DNA from: Ctena decussata
Taxonomy: Eukaryota; Mollusca; Bivalvia; Lucinida; Lucinidae
Length of the DNA stretch: 64,000 nt
Reading direction: 5' to 3'
Assembly: GCA_963989385.1 (NCBI GenBank)
Contig: OZ022510.1
Span: 372,501 to 436,500 of the forward strand
Under the pieces are notes generated by a model that was not told where the DNA came from, did no database searches, and saw nothing but the letters and a program-made list of their open reading frames with translations. Shown here in pieces: positions 12,395 to 24,783 of this stretch. Numbering within the stretch: position 1 is the first letter of the stretch; each line of letters starts with the position of its first letter. The position numbers and the translations under genes were made by a program.

Positions 12395-12480
12395 TAACCG
12401 CTTTAAAACCCAAGTAGTTATTACTGACCGTCACAATTCGGTACTTTCGTTGCGGTTGCATTTGTTTTATGTTCGGTGCA
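12395..12480 (+). repeat. Family R core fragment
   Basis: Carries the R signature agttattactgaccgtcac, then cggtactttcgttgcggttg, almost identical over this part to the copy at 34760-34820. The 157-codon minus-strand open frame at 12162-12635 runs through this core. Its segment MQPQRKYR reappears in the minus translation at 34.7 kb, so that frame is repeat-derived in part and unlikely to be a gene. Confidence 0.65.
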
Positions 12481-13555
12481 TGGGACATTAGGAATACCCA
12501 CATACATCTGTTACATGTTACGTAAAGTGCGATATTTACTACACTCGATCGTAAAACGTATTTAAAGGCTCTTATGTAAGTAGTTGATTTATCATCATAA
12601 TTATCAAGCTGTAATTTGTATCTCACACGGACCAAACTTGAGACAAGAGATTGTAGAAAAAATGTAGCCGATTGCTTTTAAGCATAGAATAGTTGAAAGG
12701 TACAAGCGAATTTAAAACTCTATGTCATTGAACTGCATAATTACGAAAGCAAATATTTGTTCTTTTAGATTTGATAGAATCAGTGACGCTATCCGTTATA
12801 ATATCACCGTAGAACCTCAAATGGTCTTCATTTTATAATTATGTGACGAAAATCAATTTATATATGATACAACAGAACATCTAAAATCAAATTTCTGTAA
12901 ACATCCAAGCCAAATAATCCGTACAATTGAATTTGAACAGTAAAGCCGGATCATCTTTCTGTAGGTAATTTACAGGTGATTATAATTATTAGTTTTGTTT
13001 CAATACCTAATAAACTTAGTATAGAAATATGAACTAATATCGTGTCAAAGCATTGTTTAGTTAGGTTTAGAAAAAAATTATACTTTGGCTCAGATGATGG
13101 TATCAACTCTGAGATTGTCTTAAGGCTTGCACAAGGCAATGCCGCTCTAACAAAAATATAAACGAAGATGCCTATAAAAGCCCATAACTGCAAAGCATAG
13201 CTCATTCAAGTCGCTAAAGGTAGAACAAGGAAGAAAGCAAACTTCAAGAATGAATACCACATTTGTGATAACAGGCGCTTCTAGTCCCGCACATAGAAAA
13301 TATGATATCAAAAGCCATCTAAACTCGTAGCCAATTTGGAAGGAAACAAGATCTTTTGGATAAAAAAATAGAATAAGATTTGCGCATTCTTCTGACATAT
13401 TTATGTCTCTGCTTTACTTTGCTATACGTAGAACTTGACAGCAAAGGTAGAAAACAGAACTCCTTGGTAAGATTTTTATCTGAAGTTTCTGAAACTGTTC
13501 TACAAGGACTACAAATCTACTGAGAATTTTCTAATAATGACCCATGTATCTATTG
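12481..13555. other. AT-rich DNA, no gene seen
   Basis: Several overlapping short minus-strand frames (12951-13398) lack motifs and splice signals. I see nothing else. Confidence 0.45.
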
Positions 13556-13564
13556 GTGATCATA

Positions 13565-13860
13565 ACAATTTCGAGACTATGATCAATGGGCACTTAAGTG
13601 GTCTGGCCGCATAGCAAGGTTTAGCAGCAATAAACCGAAAGTGCATGGAGAACATCAAAAAATGGAGAGAAGAACGACAAAGAGAAGAAGAGCTGGAAAT
13701 GCCATATCAAAGAGGGAACGAGGGTGAACGTTACCAGCACGACATGGGCAACCGAGAAAGAGACCAGGAAAGAAGAGATTGGTGCAGTGTTATCTGTTGT
13801 ACCCCGACGACTTATCGAAGTGATGAGATCATAGGCTAGTCTAGTTTGAGACGATTCACA
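13565..13860 (+). mobile_element. Degenerate LINE ORF C-terminus
   Basis: In changing frames the stretch gives KWSGRIARFSSNK, then a basic region rich in K/R/E (13645-13760), then RERDQERRDWCSVICC and a terminal ...DEIIG. This order (WxGHxAR, basic linker, (Q)xRxxW, short acidic tail) matches the C-terminus of RTE/Jockey-type LINE ORF2 proteins. The match is by pattern rather than high identity, and differs from the 29-kb LINE, so it may be another subfamily. Confidence 0.5.
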
Positions 13861-13997
13861 TATTAGAGTATATCATGCAGTCAAATGAAACATCCGTCTA
13901 ACGACACTAAAGAAAAAAGAACCATCGCACGCCGGCACAAAAGCCGTTTGGCGTTTCGCCACAAGTTAACTCTGCATGTATCACCTTTACCTACATT

Positions 13998-14249
13998 ACT
14001 TGCATAACTAAGGTCCTGGGTTCGAATCCCGGTCTGGCCACATACTTTCGTTTCTCCTTCCGCTGATTCAAGAAGGGCAGTTGTCAGTTACTGGCGAAAG
14101 TATGTGCACTTAGTACTGGTTAACCGCTTAGGAGGTCTAAGCCTGCCCAGGAATAGTGTAATTAGGTTAACTGACCGTCCCGACATGACCTTAGTTGTTT
14201 ACCGTGGACGTTAAGCATCAAATCAACCAACCAACCGACTTGCATAACT
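13998..14249 (+). mobile_element. tRNA-derived SINE, 5'-truncated, with perfect 12-bp target duplication
   Basis: The direct repeat acttgcataact flanks the element at 13998-14009 and 14238-14249. The body (14010-14237) begins in the tRNA-like head just before the pol III B box (gggttcgaatccc, 14018-14030). It continues with an inverted repeat catactttcg/cgaaagtatg (14041-14050, 14095-14104), the body tggttaaccgcttagga, and ends in an ATCAAATCAACCAACCAACC tail. A full-length copy with A box is at 58158-58407. Truncation from the 5' side plus a clean target duplication indicates target-primed reverse transcription by a LINE partner. It is probably transcriptionally dead because the A box is gone. 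Confidence 0.92.
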
Positions 14250-14616
14250 TAGAGTGTATGTTATAAAACAGAAAAAAAACCGACGATGGTTCTCATTATG
14301 ATTTGTAGTTGCAGTATTGTATTTGACTAATGACCTCATATCTGGGTAGGTTGACCTCGAATTAATTTAGAATGTAGATATAACATGAGAAACATACTCG
14401 AAAATAATATGACTGGTACAGTCTCGATTCCAAGCACACTGAGTCAACAAAGTTGCCGTGCTGCAGAGAACCGCACTGTAACAGTCAGTAATGAGGCTTT
14501 TGCTGAAAGGGAGAGACAATTTTGATACCTCTTGCTCCCGTAAACGACACGCCCTTTTTTAAAAGGCGTCTACACTTTAAAACATTTAAGGCATCTGCAA
14601 ACAGTCAAACCTCATG

Positions 14617-14820
14617 TTAAAAAAGAAGATGAGAAGGCAATGACCACGAACCGATACAACCAAATTTCACTTTCATCCTAAACACCAAATGGGAAATGAA
14701 CCCAATAAAGACGACACACCAAGCAAAATATAAAGACAACTGAAAATCCAATTGTCCAGTTCCTTCCCAGCAGATTGTGGCGAGGCTATCATAAAGAAAA
14801 TTAACTGTGCTTTTCAAAAT
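14617..14820 (-). repeat. Old family R-like fragment
   Basis: Read on the minus strand it has atctgctgggaaggaactgg followed by tttcccatttggtgtttagg, the same order as the middle and 3' part of R-type copies at 56.6-56.9 kb (minus) and 46.2 kb (plus). It is diverged, with no ends visible. Confidence 0.5.
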
Positions 14821-14978
14821 ATAAATTTTCCATGTCCCGTACGGAGTGTTGACTTGAGACGATACAAATTTGATTTAACTGTGCTTTGCTGATCATCATC
14901 ATGTCTGTTTGAGCACGCGTAAAATTTTTAATTTTGTGATGTGTTTAAACAAAATTGGCATAGCTTTCAAGTTCTTCA

Positions 14979-15328
14979 CTTAACTGAGGGTGAGGTTGGG
15001 CCTGTAGAATCGATTTAAGCGCCCCCCAGTAATTCATTACTGACCGTTCCAAGGCGGTAGTTCTGTTGTGGTTCTCTGTTGCCTGTTTTTGGTGTCAGAG
15101 TTTCTGTGATGTTTAACCTTATGTATGTTCTTGTTATTTTTGGTTCGGTTTGGGTTGCTGAGTGGCCACCTTTTGGGAACAAGCTGCTCACTCGGTTGGC
15201 CATATGTTCTCTGTATCTTGATTATTTGTAATCTTAGTTGTTTCCAACTATGGTTTGAGGGCTGGATTTTGATTTTGATTGTTTCAGTTCCTGGTCTTTG
15301 CATACTTTTTACTTCAATAACACCAGTT
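14979..15328 (+). repeat. Family R, recent copy 1 (5'-truncated)
   Basis: Nearly identical to 32950-33294 and 52090-52416 from ctgagggtgaggttgggcct through the hairpin CAGTAATtcATTACTG, then accgttccaaggcggta and the shared 3' end gcatactttttact (15313). A 10-bp direct repeat aagttcttca lies at 14969-14978 and 15329-15338 and could be a target duplication, although a 15-bp stretch beyond the shared 3' end would then be extra. Minus-strand frames here encode a repeated peptide only because copies are recent. Confidence 0.8.
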
Positions 15329-15689
15329 AAGTTCTTCAATAACACCAGTTAAGGTGCTTACACTTGTCTGACTGTTGACAATCTAATTTAAGAAACTGAT
15401 TAATTGAAAGATTGTAAATAGATAACTGAATCCTTAACAAGCTAATTGATCAGTTAAGTCTGTTTGTCTGTCTTGTGTGCAGTTGGAAACCTCTTGTACT
15501 GTTGCTAGGATTAACCGACACATGCTTTCTGTCATGGTAAATTATTCAAGTCACAACTCATCAGAATTCATGTTTCCTAGAAACCCTTTTAGCAATAAAC
15601 TGTAAAGGGTATTGTTTGTAGGACCTCTGTATTTTCCCAAATATATAATCCGTCTAATACGTCTTATCGTATTTACTCGCAAAATAGAA

Positions 15690-15890
15690 GAGACTGCAAT
15701 GATCAGGAAAAGACACAATCAGTTTCAACATCTTGTCTGAAATACCAAACGGGAAAAGAAAACAACTTAGGGTTGTCAATATTTAAAAGTGGGAAATGGA
15801 ATTGATCAGGAACCGATTCAATCGAATTCCACATCCTGACATGAACATCAAACGGGCAAGGATAATCAGACTACAGCTTAGATGGCACAG
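15690..15890 (-). repeat. Two old family R-like 3' segments
   Basis: On the minus strand the pattern catttggtat/gatgttc...caggatgtggaatt...gattg...cctgatca occurs twice (about 15698-15750 and 15800-15860). It matches the 3' third of other R-like copies. These are degenerate. Confidence 0.4.
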
Positions 15891-16426
15891 CACCAGCGAA
15901 ATAACTAGATTTTGATTTAAATGCTTTATTTCAGCTTGTTTATCAACATAAAAGACGGCCTGAAATTAATTCAGTATAAAAACGAATCAACTTCAAGAAC
16001 AGTTCATTTTGTACTCTTCTTAATACCACCAACTTGTCTGTATAACCGTTTACGCAGTTTGATGTAAATATTGCCCAAAAGATATGTCACAAAGTTTCAC
16101 ACACGTTTTGACTCGACCAATGGTTATATCGTTCTTGGTGTAAACTTTAAGGCTGTCTTTCGTTACAGACAAGAAATGACTATCTTTCCCTCTGGGGATC
16201 TTTTAGGTATTGTTTCATTGCTTTATCGGGAAAAGTGGTGAAGCATGTGGAAAAATAAAAGCTGACAAAATGGGTGCATTGAATGCTCTAGACTCCAGTT
16301 TATTAGGTACCGCATCAAAATTTGAGTAGGTAAAAACAAATATTTTCCTTACCTTTTTTTTTTCCTGCAACTTATTGGTTGCTTTTTACAGCATTGAGCC
16401 AATAAGTTACTCATTTAGAAAGTTCA

Positions 16427-17725
16427 GAAGTAATTAGAGGTGCAACGATTCACTTCGATGCATCGAAAATCCGGTTCACAAGGGCCGATTCGATTCCGAT
16501 AACAACTCCACTAATTTCGATTCGATTCACAACCCCCCGCATGGGCCCTCAATTAAAACGGAAGTCCGTGTTTTAGACCCGCTCTTAATATTATAACGCT
16601 GTTTATAACGTAACGTACGATTGGTCAGTAATAATTAGGTCATCCAATCAATACGGGTGTTTCGTTTCCTTATTGGTAGGGTTATCAAAATGGCGTCTAA
16701 CGATGGAATCGCAGAAACCTGTGCTCAAAGATGCACCCCTAAAAGGGTTCGAATTTAGACTCGCATTCTCGCAAAATGCGACCAAAATTTACACACTGCG
16801 AGTCCAAGAAACCACCACTTGCTTTTCTTTGCGAGTGTAGTTTTCTCGGCGCAAAGAACTAATCCGGAAGTGTAAAGTTTTTGTTTAAGTGCAGAACAAG
16901 ATGCGCAGTCGCAAACTCGTCTTGATCACCCAGGTGCTTGCCTTATATTGATTCCCCAATACAGTGCCCCTCGTCAAGCGTCTGTGACAACCCGCATCTG
17001 CAAGCGTCTGTTTTCAGTTTGATCAAAAAGCACATGTTCTCAAATCAATAAACATGGACAGAACGGCAAAACGGGGGATCAGGAAGAAAAACCTTCTGAA
17101 AATAAACCCATCAAGACTGACACTATGGGCCCAAAACCCCAAACTGTCCCTATAAAAACTGCACAGAAGTGGGAGAAAGAGCTCAGAGTTGCTTTGGAAT
17201 ATGAAACTAGTAGCTGTGAAGAGAACCTGGTAGGGTGTGTAGGCATGGCCCTTGTGAGGTAAAGCCTCATTGGTAATTAAGATACTTTATATTGTCTCTC
17301 AGATAGGGAAAAAGGGAGTATAATGAATGAGAATCACTAGGTCAATATGCCCTATTTTTTAAGCTAAAAAGACAGCCCACCCAGCTGGGATACATTACTA
17401 ATTGCATAAACTAACAATACAGGGTATTTACTGGTACAATTACATAAAATTATGGCATTCAGAGAAAAAGCAAGTGGACTTCCTGTTTTAGCAAGTAGAA
17501 AAATTGAGCACTTGCTAAATTTAGCAAGTGAGAAAAAAAGTTAATTTCAAACCCTGCCTAAGATAAAGAGAAGTGTAAATATAACAAAATAAAGTGATAA
17601 ACATGATGAATTAAGGTAGCATAAAATCAATCATGAATCGAATCGAATTAATCGAATCGAGGTGTCTGAAATCGAAATCGAATCGAATCGGTCGTTGGGT
17701 GAATCGTTGCAGCTCTAGAAGTAAT
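16427..17725 (+). mobile_element. Non-autonomous hAT element with 8-bp target duplication
   Basis: Target duplication gaagtaat at 16427-16434 and 17718-17725. The element is 16435-17717 (1283 bp). Terminal inverted repeats are TAGAGgTGCAACGATTCA and, reverse-complemented from the right, TAGAGcTGCAACGATTCA (17 of 18). Subterminal regions carry multiple aatcga/tcgatt motifs, typical transposase-binding clusters of hAT elements. Internally there is no transposase. A short plus-strand frame ending at 17262 reads KTAQKWEKELRVALEYE, reminiscent of the KWEKEL start of ZNF862-like hAT-derived proteins, then stops. A near-palindrome cacttgctaa/tttagcaagtg lies at about 17510-17532. Confidence 0.9.
17100..17262 (+). 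pseudogene. Short hAT internal frame with KWEKEL motif
   Basis: Frame from about 17100 (ATG at 17125) to the TAA at 17260-17262 gives ...VPIKTAQKWEKELRVALEYE then TSSCEENLVGCVGMALVR. The KWEKEL...YE part resembles the opening of ZNF862/C17orf113-like proteins, which derive from hAT transposases. The expected cysteine pairs that follow in that family are not clearly present. Location inside the hAT element supports a transposase-derived relic. Likely non-functional. Confidence 0.35.
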
Positions 17726-20135
17726 ACAAGAACTTGAGATGGCTGATAAAGCTTAAAATTGTAATCTCCTGAAGCGTATGCTTTTGTCTTGCAGAACTAG
17801 CTTCTGTTTGAATCTTTCATAACGGCTCGCTGCAGACCTGTTTACGCTACAGTCCAATTTATGCCTGGCCTTTATGCTCGTTAAAGATGAGGCTGCGCAC
17901 AAAAAATTTTTCATGCTACTGTCCGATGGCAAAATCAGCTGATGCTGATCCTGTTTGTTGTAATTAAGTATTGAGGTTACCATTTATAGCCTCCCACCGT
18001 GCTATATATCGTATGCTTGGACAGTAAGTAGATAGATGACGTTTATGTGCTTTATGCATTTGTGTATGTTTTTGCCCATTGCTATGGTGGTCTTTTTTTA
18101 ATTATTTTTCTTGTTATTTGGGATTTTTGTTCTATTTTTTTTTTTTTGCTATTTCTTTCTTCTTTGTCGTGTCTTTGGTGGTTGTGCTTCTCATTTAAGC
18201 CTTCATGTATTTTGGTAAGTTCGATTTGACATTGTAATTTCAAATTTGGGTAGAAAGGGCTGGTTACTTTACTTTCAATTCCGTTTGCTTATTAATCATT
18301 CAGTAGAAAAGCATGAGTACACATGCTTCACGTGGATTCCGTGATACCTACCATCCATATATATGAAAGTCACCTCCAATGAAACAGAAATATAATGCAG
18401 TACTAATATGACAGCCTGTAAAACTAAACTTAGTTTGTTGATTCTAATCTTTCCATCAAAACAGATAAAATATTTTTTGTCAGAAACATCTATTAACTTT
18501 GATTTTATAACATTAAATGGCATTTACACGAAAGCAGCTAGTGAAGATCAGCCTCAAAATAATGTAATATTTACCTTATTTCCAGCAACACTCAGCTTGC
18601 CATTTCTATCATTTAGTTATGTTAAACTGTCAGTACGCCCTGCATGTATTTTTAGAGCTAATGAAAATAATTGGAGCAGTCGATAAAACTGAATATTCGG
18701 CTGATTTCGAAGAAAGATTATAGTCCGTTTATTACGTCATGTTATGAAATATACATGGTGTCAGCAGAAAAACACTGTTTGTATGAAATTCAGTGTTAAA
18801 ATGCACATGTGCTAGATCGCAAAATTCGAAACAGGGCCATTATTTTGTAATTAAGGATTTAGAAAAAAAGTATTTTATCATGTTTCTTCTTCAATATCTT
18901 TCTTTTTGGGAAACCCATGTAAATACAGGAGGGATGTACTTTCGGCAGCAGATAACTAGAAGACATGCGCAAATATGAAAATTTTAATAGACACTGAACT
19001 TACATGAAGCCTGTGTTTTACTGTTGCATGCTCAGGATTTATTGCACGACTCGAAATCTCGATCATATGGTGTGACTAGAAAACAGTATCAACCAGGGTT
19101 AGGTAAATGGTCAATGAACCTCCCTTAATTAAAGATAGCACGCACTGGTCGTGAAGACAGTGTCTCAATTGCATGTTACTCATGTTATGAATTATTTATT
19201 CAGCTAAAGCTGGACACGTGATAATAATTGTTTTTGTTTTGTTTTGTCTGTGAAATTAATGCATATAGAACAGAAAACAAAAGAAAATCTATGGCATGTT
19301 ATTTTGTATCTTAATTGCCCGAGGGACAAAAAGAAGTCATTTTGTTTTGTGCTTTTTAAGATACATGTTAATTGACCTGCACTTTTGCTAAAATTTCTGT
19401 TAAGATGAACATGCAACTCCAAAATAGTCCTGAATGTAATGGCTTTGTAATTATTTTTTGTTTACCATTATTTTTATGTTCTGGTTAAAGTTTGTATAGA
19501 TATCGTAAACAGTTGTATTTTAAGATGTCACGTTTTAATTGTTATTTTTTCTATTTTAAACAACCGTAACAATATCAGTGTCATGGCAGACGAAAAGGTA
19601 TTATAGGTTATAGGTAGTAAGGCCTTCTGTCTGCTTCTACTTTTTGATACAACGCTCGACATGACAGACATACATGTATAGTCGGACACCTTGACCGAGC
19701 AAAAGCTAATCGTCCTCACGTCTTTAAAATATATGATCAGAAATCTTAATTTCTCCATCTCCGATCAGTTTTCAGATAAACGAGTTGCTACAGTGTGTTT
19801 GGTACAATGTAGTGTATTGCAAGTGTGTCTTCAGTTTTAATTTTTCTATATTTTTAAATTGGGTTGTCAAGCCAAAAGTCAATTTAAATCCTTTGTAGCA
19901 TCACAAATGATCGTTCCAAAACAGTACCGTATTGCAGATTCTCGGGGTCAGTTCGAGGGAACTGTTATCAAAACCATGCTGATCTATTTAATTGTCTATG
20001 TATCCTATTTTTTCATATTTCGGTGTTTTGATTAGGTTATGTTGTGAGAAATGGCATTTACAGGGTATTGTTGAGTACCTTATTCGACATAATGCCTTTA
20101 TGATAAAACTAAAACTGAGTTCATTGCCAGATCAT
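17726..20135. other. AT-rich DNA, no gene seen
   Basis: Contains a 13-T run (18135-18147) and short open frames without recognisable motifs (for example 18408-18686 plus). I cannot support any gene here. Confidence 0.45.
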
Positions 20136-20265
20136 GACAATGGATAATTTCAATGTTCCAGTATGAGCGTACAGAAGATTAAACAAATAAACGTACTACA
20201 TTGCCGCTGGTGAAGTAGATCAGGAATATCCAATTATTGACTTAGAAGCGGTTCACTGTTTGTAT
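20136..20265 (+). repeat. Old interspersed repeat Y, copy 2
   Basis: Partner of 10425-10575 (gttccagtatgagcg, then gattaaacaaataaacgtac). Its diverged 3' side runs into gaagtagatcaggaat. Class unknown. Confidence 0.5.
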
Positions 20266-20756
20266 TTACTTGATTAAGCTTTCGTTGCACCGCACTGGTC
20301 GTCTATGGCCGCAAGCGATTTATAAACTGTCACATAGCGGTACAAGTCGGGCTTCATTTCTTATCTCTTGGCACAGCGCACGGAATTGCCATATTTCATT
20401 CAGAAATGTTGGAAAACGGAACATTTTGGTATTTAATTGAATTAGACAGTTCTTCACACTACCTAATATGCTGTGTTGTGTGCACCCGTTATTGTCTATA
20501 TACTCTAGACAACCCCTGTTCCTTGGGTGGGATGTGCTCTGTAAGTGTTCACGTAGAGCTTTTTGGGCATGTTCATACATGTACTAACTCAGAATTTGAA
20601 TGAAAATTACAATTTCTTAAGTATCAATAGAGCAGCAAATCTTACAAGATAAAATAGAATTACGATAAGCAATATTCAGTTACTAACACAATCAGATTTT
20701 TTATCCTGCCCTCGAAACCAAAATGGAAAGAAGCATATACATAAATTGACAGTAGT

Positions 20757-22110
20757 TCAGGAAAAATATGCATGTAAACCCAAAAGAACAGGTCTTTTCG
20801 TGACAGGTGGCCATTCAGCTATCTTAACCAAAATACCACTCGCACAACAGGTGAATATGTGTGTGGGAAATGGGGAGCCCATATCGTTTCTGCTTGAAGG
20901 TGTTATAATAATGTAAATTGCATCAGGCTCTGGAAGGTAAACATAATAATCGTAGACAACAAGAAAATACATTTAAATAGATACATATTGTAAATCGTGC
21001 CTGCATATTTCATAAAAGTGCGTTTTATCATTTTAACTTCCTTCGGCTATTTGAGCCCGTTCTTGTAATTTTGAAAATCAAGTACTGTTAAAACCTCTGC
21101 TACGAGGCATATCCAGGTTTGCATTTCTGTCATGTGAAGAGTCCTAATGAATTTTTAGTTCTTATGAATGCTTTCTTGATGCCAAGGAACCCTTTATACA
21201 TTAATCTGAATTTAACTTGCGTATGTTGTCACATTTTGGGTCAGTTATGTCAGGAACCTCATTGATTTTATACTAGTTGTGGTCTGGCGTATGTAACACT
21301 GCAGCAAAAACACGAAATAACTATGTTAGAGAGTTAATCTCGTGTTTCAATAAAAATCATTTATTGCCTTTGTGACTGAAAAAAAATAATGCAAAGTACC
21401 GTTTTTGTGATCCTTACACTGTATGACATTTGGCAAGGTACAACCCTCTGTAGATCGCAATAGTTTATTATTGATGGCGGTATCCACTGTTATGTACCAG
21501 ATAGGCGTTCTAAGAAGCTCTCTAGATATTAAGCATAATAGCTGATGCACTGTTGCCTAATTGATTTAGAAAAGTGCAGACTTTCCCATAATAAAGCCAT
21601 CTGTGTCCATGCATTACTTTATCAAAACTGAGTTAGGAAGACGGCGTTGGAGACAAAATATGCAAATAGGGCCGTTTATGTGCAATTATTTTGTAAAATG
21701 CAGACTGGAAATAACGCAAAATAACCATTGCCAGAAACCTGAGACTTGTTTACTAAACATATTTAGAAGTATTTATGTCCCAGCTGCAATGAAACAATGA
21801 ACGGCCACTGACATATACTATGTATCTATACTTTGGTGTACTTGAAATGCAGTTGGGCATACTCAAAGTTTGCTGGTTATTTATGCTGAATGGCCTTTTT
21901 AAAAAAAACAACAAACTTTTCAAGCAAACTTTCTTCCAGATACCTTAAAAATTGATATGAAAATTGGCAGAAAGCAATATAGACTACCACAACATCAACT
22001 GGGAAAAGAATCAACAACATGAGTGGAAAGCGAAGTAAACACTGACCAAGACAAAACAACAAAAAATATAAATCAAATGAAATAAACGTCAAAGGAAATG
22101 GAAGTGGTCA
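20757..22110. repeat. Scattered old repeat fragments
   Basis: The minus strand at 20780-20860 has aagatagctgaatggccacc, the R-like motif also at 15145 and 34970. The segment 21525-21620 matches the 11.1-kb repeat. The minus strand at 21960-22060 has a cttttcccagttgatgttg motif similar to R-like 3' regions. All are degenerate; no gene visible. Confidence 0.35.
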
Positions 22111-22809
22111 AAGTATCCGAACTCGTAAGTCATATAAACGTTAACACTAACAGTTCCGGAATATTGTAAATACTCAGACAAGTCTATTCTAGTCAATCTC
22201 ATTACGAGGCCGTTGGGACACCACACATGCCTCTAAATACACAGACATGGACCACACAACAGAGGTGGTATCAGGTGCCCGCGAGAAGTGAGCATCACCT
22301 GCCTATTATAACACACCCGCCATATCTATGTATTTTTAGAATATGTTATTGAAAATGAATGTCCGGTATTTTCAAACCTTACTAGGCTTCGGCCGAGGCA
22401 AATAAATCGGAAATAAGTAAAGAAAGGGCCACATTGTAGTAATCAAACATGTCATTGTGTCTCACATAAAACTTTTTTTTTATTGTTGACACAAGCTTTG
22501 CTCTGTGAACAATTTAGCGCTGAGCAGCTTCACTCTATCAACAAAGTCTTAATATTTAAAACAGGCTCTAGCATAGCGGAGTAGCTAACAGACATATGCT
22601 CCGACTGCAGGTGCTGAAGGAACATTACTACTCAAAAATGGTAAGTTAACTATGGGAAAATTAAAAATCGTCTCTCTTGTCATGAAGAATCGATATACGC
22701 TAAAATAATTACAATAGAAGCATTGCTATAAGACTTTCATCAAAAGATAAACAATTTTAAGACCCTCGTCTTCAGCTCAATACATTCTGAAATGCTAGAT
22801 TCTTGGAAA

Positions 22810-23030
22810 GCAAAATTTGCAGACTCGGTTTAATTCAGTCTGTTCGTGTCCATTAATTTAACTTGTTTAGCACTGGCAACGCCCTCTAGCACCCGCTAAA
22901 GCTAACTTCTATTTTCAGAATGATTGTAAATTCTAATGAGTCCAAAGATCCTAAAATCATTAAACATATTGTCTGTAGTATAATGAAGTACAGGCCGCCA
23001 CACGGCACTTACCACCAGCTGTGGTTAAGA
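22810..23030 (-). repeat. Family F, head plus tail, minus strand
   Basis: Reverse complement reads cagctggtg...gccgtgtggcggcctgt...gactcatt...tgaaaatagaagttagcttt, then gcgggtgctaga and aacagactgaattaaaccga. This is the same order as 8370-8560 and indicates that F is a unit of at least 220 bp with head followed by tail. Confidence 0.7.
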
Positions 23031-23513
23031 TAATTTTATTTAGGGCAAATCGAGTCTGTTTTCGTCCGGTTATGAGACCTTTAGGAGTTTTCCACGCCCT
23101 GTACTGTTTGCTTCAGAAGGCTTCAATTTTTTAAACAGGCCTTAATGTATCCAATGATCCAGAGACAACGCATGCTTAGAATCATAGGTTTACCCTTAAA
23201 AGTAAGTAACACGAGTTTTTGTCCGCCAATAAAAAATCTATAAGTTTGATTTCAAGTGAAAAATTGTGAACTGTAATTATAAAGTGTCTTTACTAAGAAC
23301 GCTATAAATAGAAGCTATTAATTAAGTATTTATTCATTGTCTACGAAACAACATGTTGACAGACACCGTTTAGAAAGTGGAACTTATGATACATCACGAT
23401 CAATGGGCTGTGACTACTGAGATTTCGTGTCATCCACGAGATAAATGCGAATAGTCTTTGTCAGAATGTTGTCAGTATCTTGAATGTACTTTCACCAATT
23501 TAAGTGCAACAGA

Positions 23514-23745
23514 TGAGCCGCGACAAGAGAAAACCAACAAAGTGGCATGTGAACCCAGCGATGACTCAGATCAGCCTGGGCCTCCGCTTTGCTTTGCTTT
23601 GCGCTTAACGGGTAGCTGAGGGTATAAGCTAGCTCCATGCGGACAGCAAAGACTCTGATCAGATTGGGCGGATGCCCAGGCTCATCTGAGTCTGAGCTGG
23701 GCGCACAACCACATTGATGGTTTTTATTTTTGTGTCGCAGCTCTA
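23514..23745 (+). mobile_element. MITE family A, copy 1 (internal deletion)
   Basis: Left end tgagccgcgacaagagaaaa, right end tttgtgtcgcagctct, with long arms that fold on each other (agatcagcctgggcctccgc versus gcggatgcccaggctcatct). The left arm lost the cagtctgatcagagtc part and has a tgctttgcttt slip. No coding capacity. Confidence 0.85.
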
Positions 23746-24204
23746 TCATTATTGAGTTGTTGCATTTCATTAGAACCGACAAGGCGATTCTTATAGATGC
23801 CGCAATGTATAGTTAAATAGAAAAGTAAGAAAAATTGTTACAAATTGCCATTAAATTGCATTAAATTATCTGGAGCCATGGTATATCATAAACGCAAACT
23901 TGATCTGAGACAGTATGCCATTTTCATTAAAATTTCGATTCCGCAGGCATTGTTTTACAGACATACCGCTATTTTTCACCAGTCACCCAATCTAATCAGC
24001 CTTCTGAATAATTCAAACACAATAAAAGCATTGTAGGCTTAGACTAGTTGACCAGCAGTGTGTGGCAATCTGATATTTCATTATCTGACAGGCAATGCAC
24101 TACCGGTGTGAATTTAGAAACAGATTATCAAACAGAACAAACATTAAACGTATAAACTCTGCTACGATCCATCACTGACCGTTTAGTGGGCGTATAGTGT
24201 CCCT

Positions 24205-24545
24205 TGCCATTTCCATATTTCTACACGCCTGTGAAACCTGAACAAGAAAGAATAAATTTCAGGCCTGCAAGATAAGGTAAATCTTCTCTGAAGACCATAT
24301 TATTCATGAGGATGGTCTCAGGAACAGCCCAGCAGCCACTGGAGAACAGAACGAACTCCTGATCTTGTTCAAGAAACGAAAACTGAGATAATTTCGCCAC
24401 ATCTTAAGGTCTTTGGCTTAGCAAAGATGATTGTCAAGGGCACAGTGAAAGGAAATCAATGAAGCTGCAGATAGAGGAATGGGAAAGACAATATTCAAAA
24501 TAAGACAGGCTTAGACTTCACCAAAACAACCGTCTTATGTTTGCT
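24205..24545 (+). mobile_element. RTE-type LINE 3' remnant
   Basis: Aligns with the 30.0-30.3 kb LINE: ttccatatttctacacgcct, cagcagccactggagaacag, aactcctgatcttgttcaag, ttcgccacatcttaaggtct, aagggcacagtgaaagga. It represents the last 100 or so codons of the ORF with many indels. Dead copy. Confidence 0.75.
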
Positions 24546-24783
24546 TTCACACAATGACTGCCGCAGTATCGTTGTGTTGTAACTGGACTCGTCTCAACGG
24601 ACTGAAGTTGGGATGCCTATATTATCGATCGGGATTTTAGTCACCGCACTTTACATTTCACAGAAGATAAACAAGTCGGGTGTATTACAATAGGCAGACA
24701 ATGCTTACTACTTGCAAGTGCCTGATTACGCCTCTGTATAAGAGGTTCACTCCTATGTATTTATATTTCGGATTTTTTCAGTG

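Noticed and set aside
12162..12635. 157-codon minus-strand open frame, the longest frame outside obvious arrays
   Set aside because: Part of it (MQPQRKYR...TVSN) is the minus translation of the R core and recurs at 34.7 kb. The rest shows no motif, and no splice signals support it.
15037..15345. Minus-strand peptide repeated nearly identically at 33.0 and 52.1 kb, at first sight a gene family
   Set aside because: The DNA is a young interspersed repeat (R) at 98-99 percent identity, so any frame would be shared. Older R copies do not keep it open.
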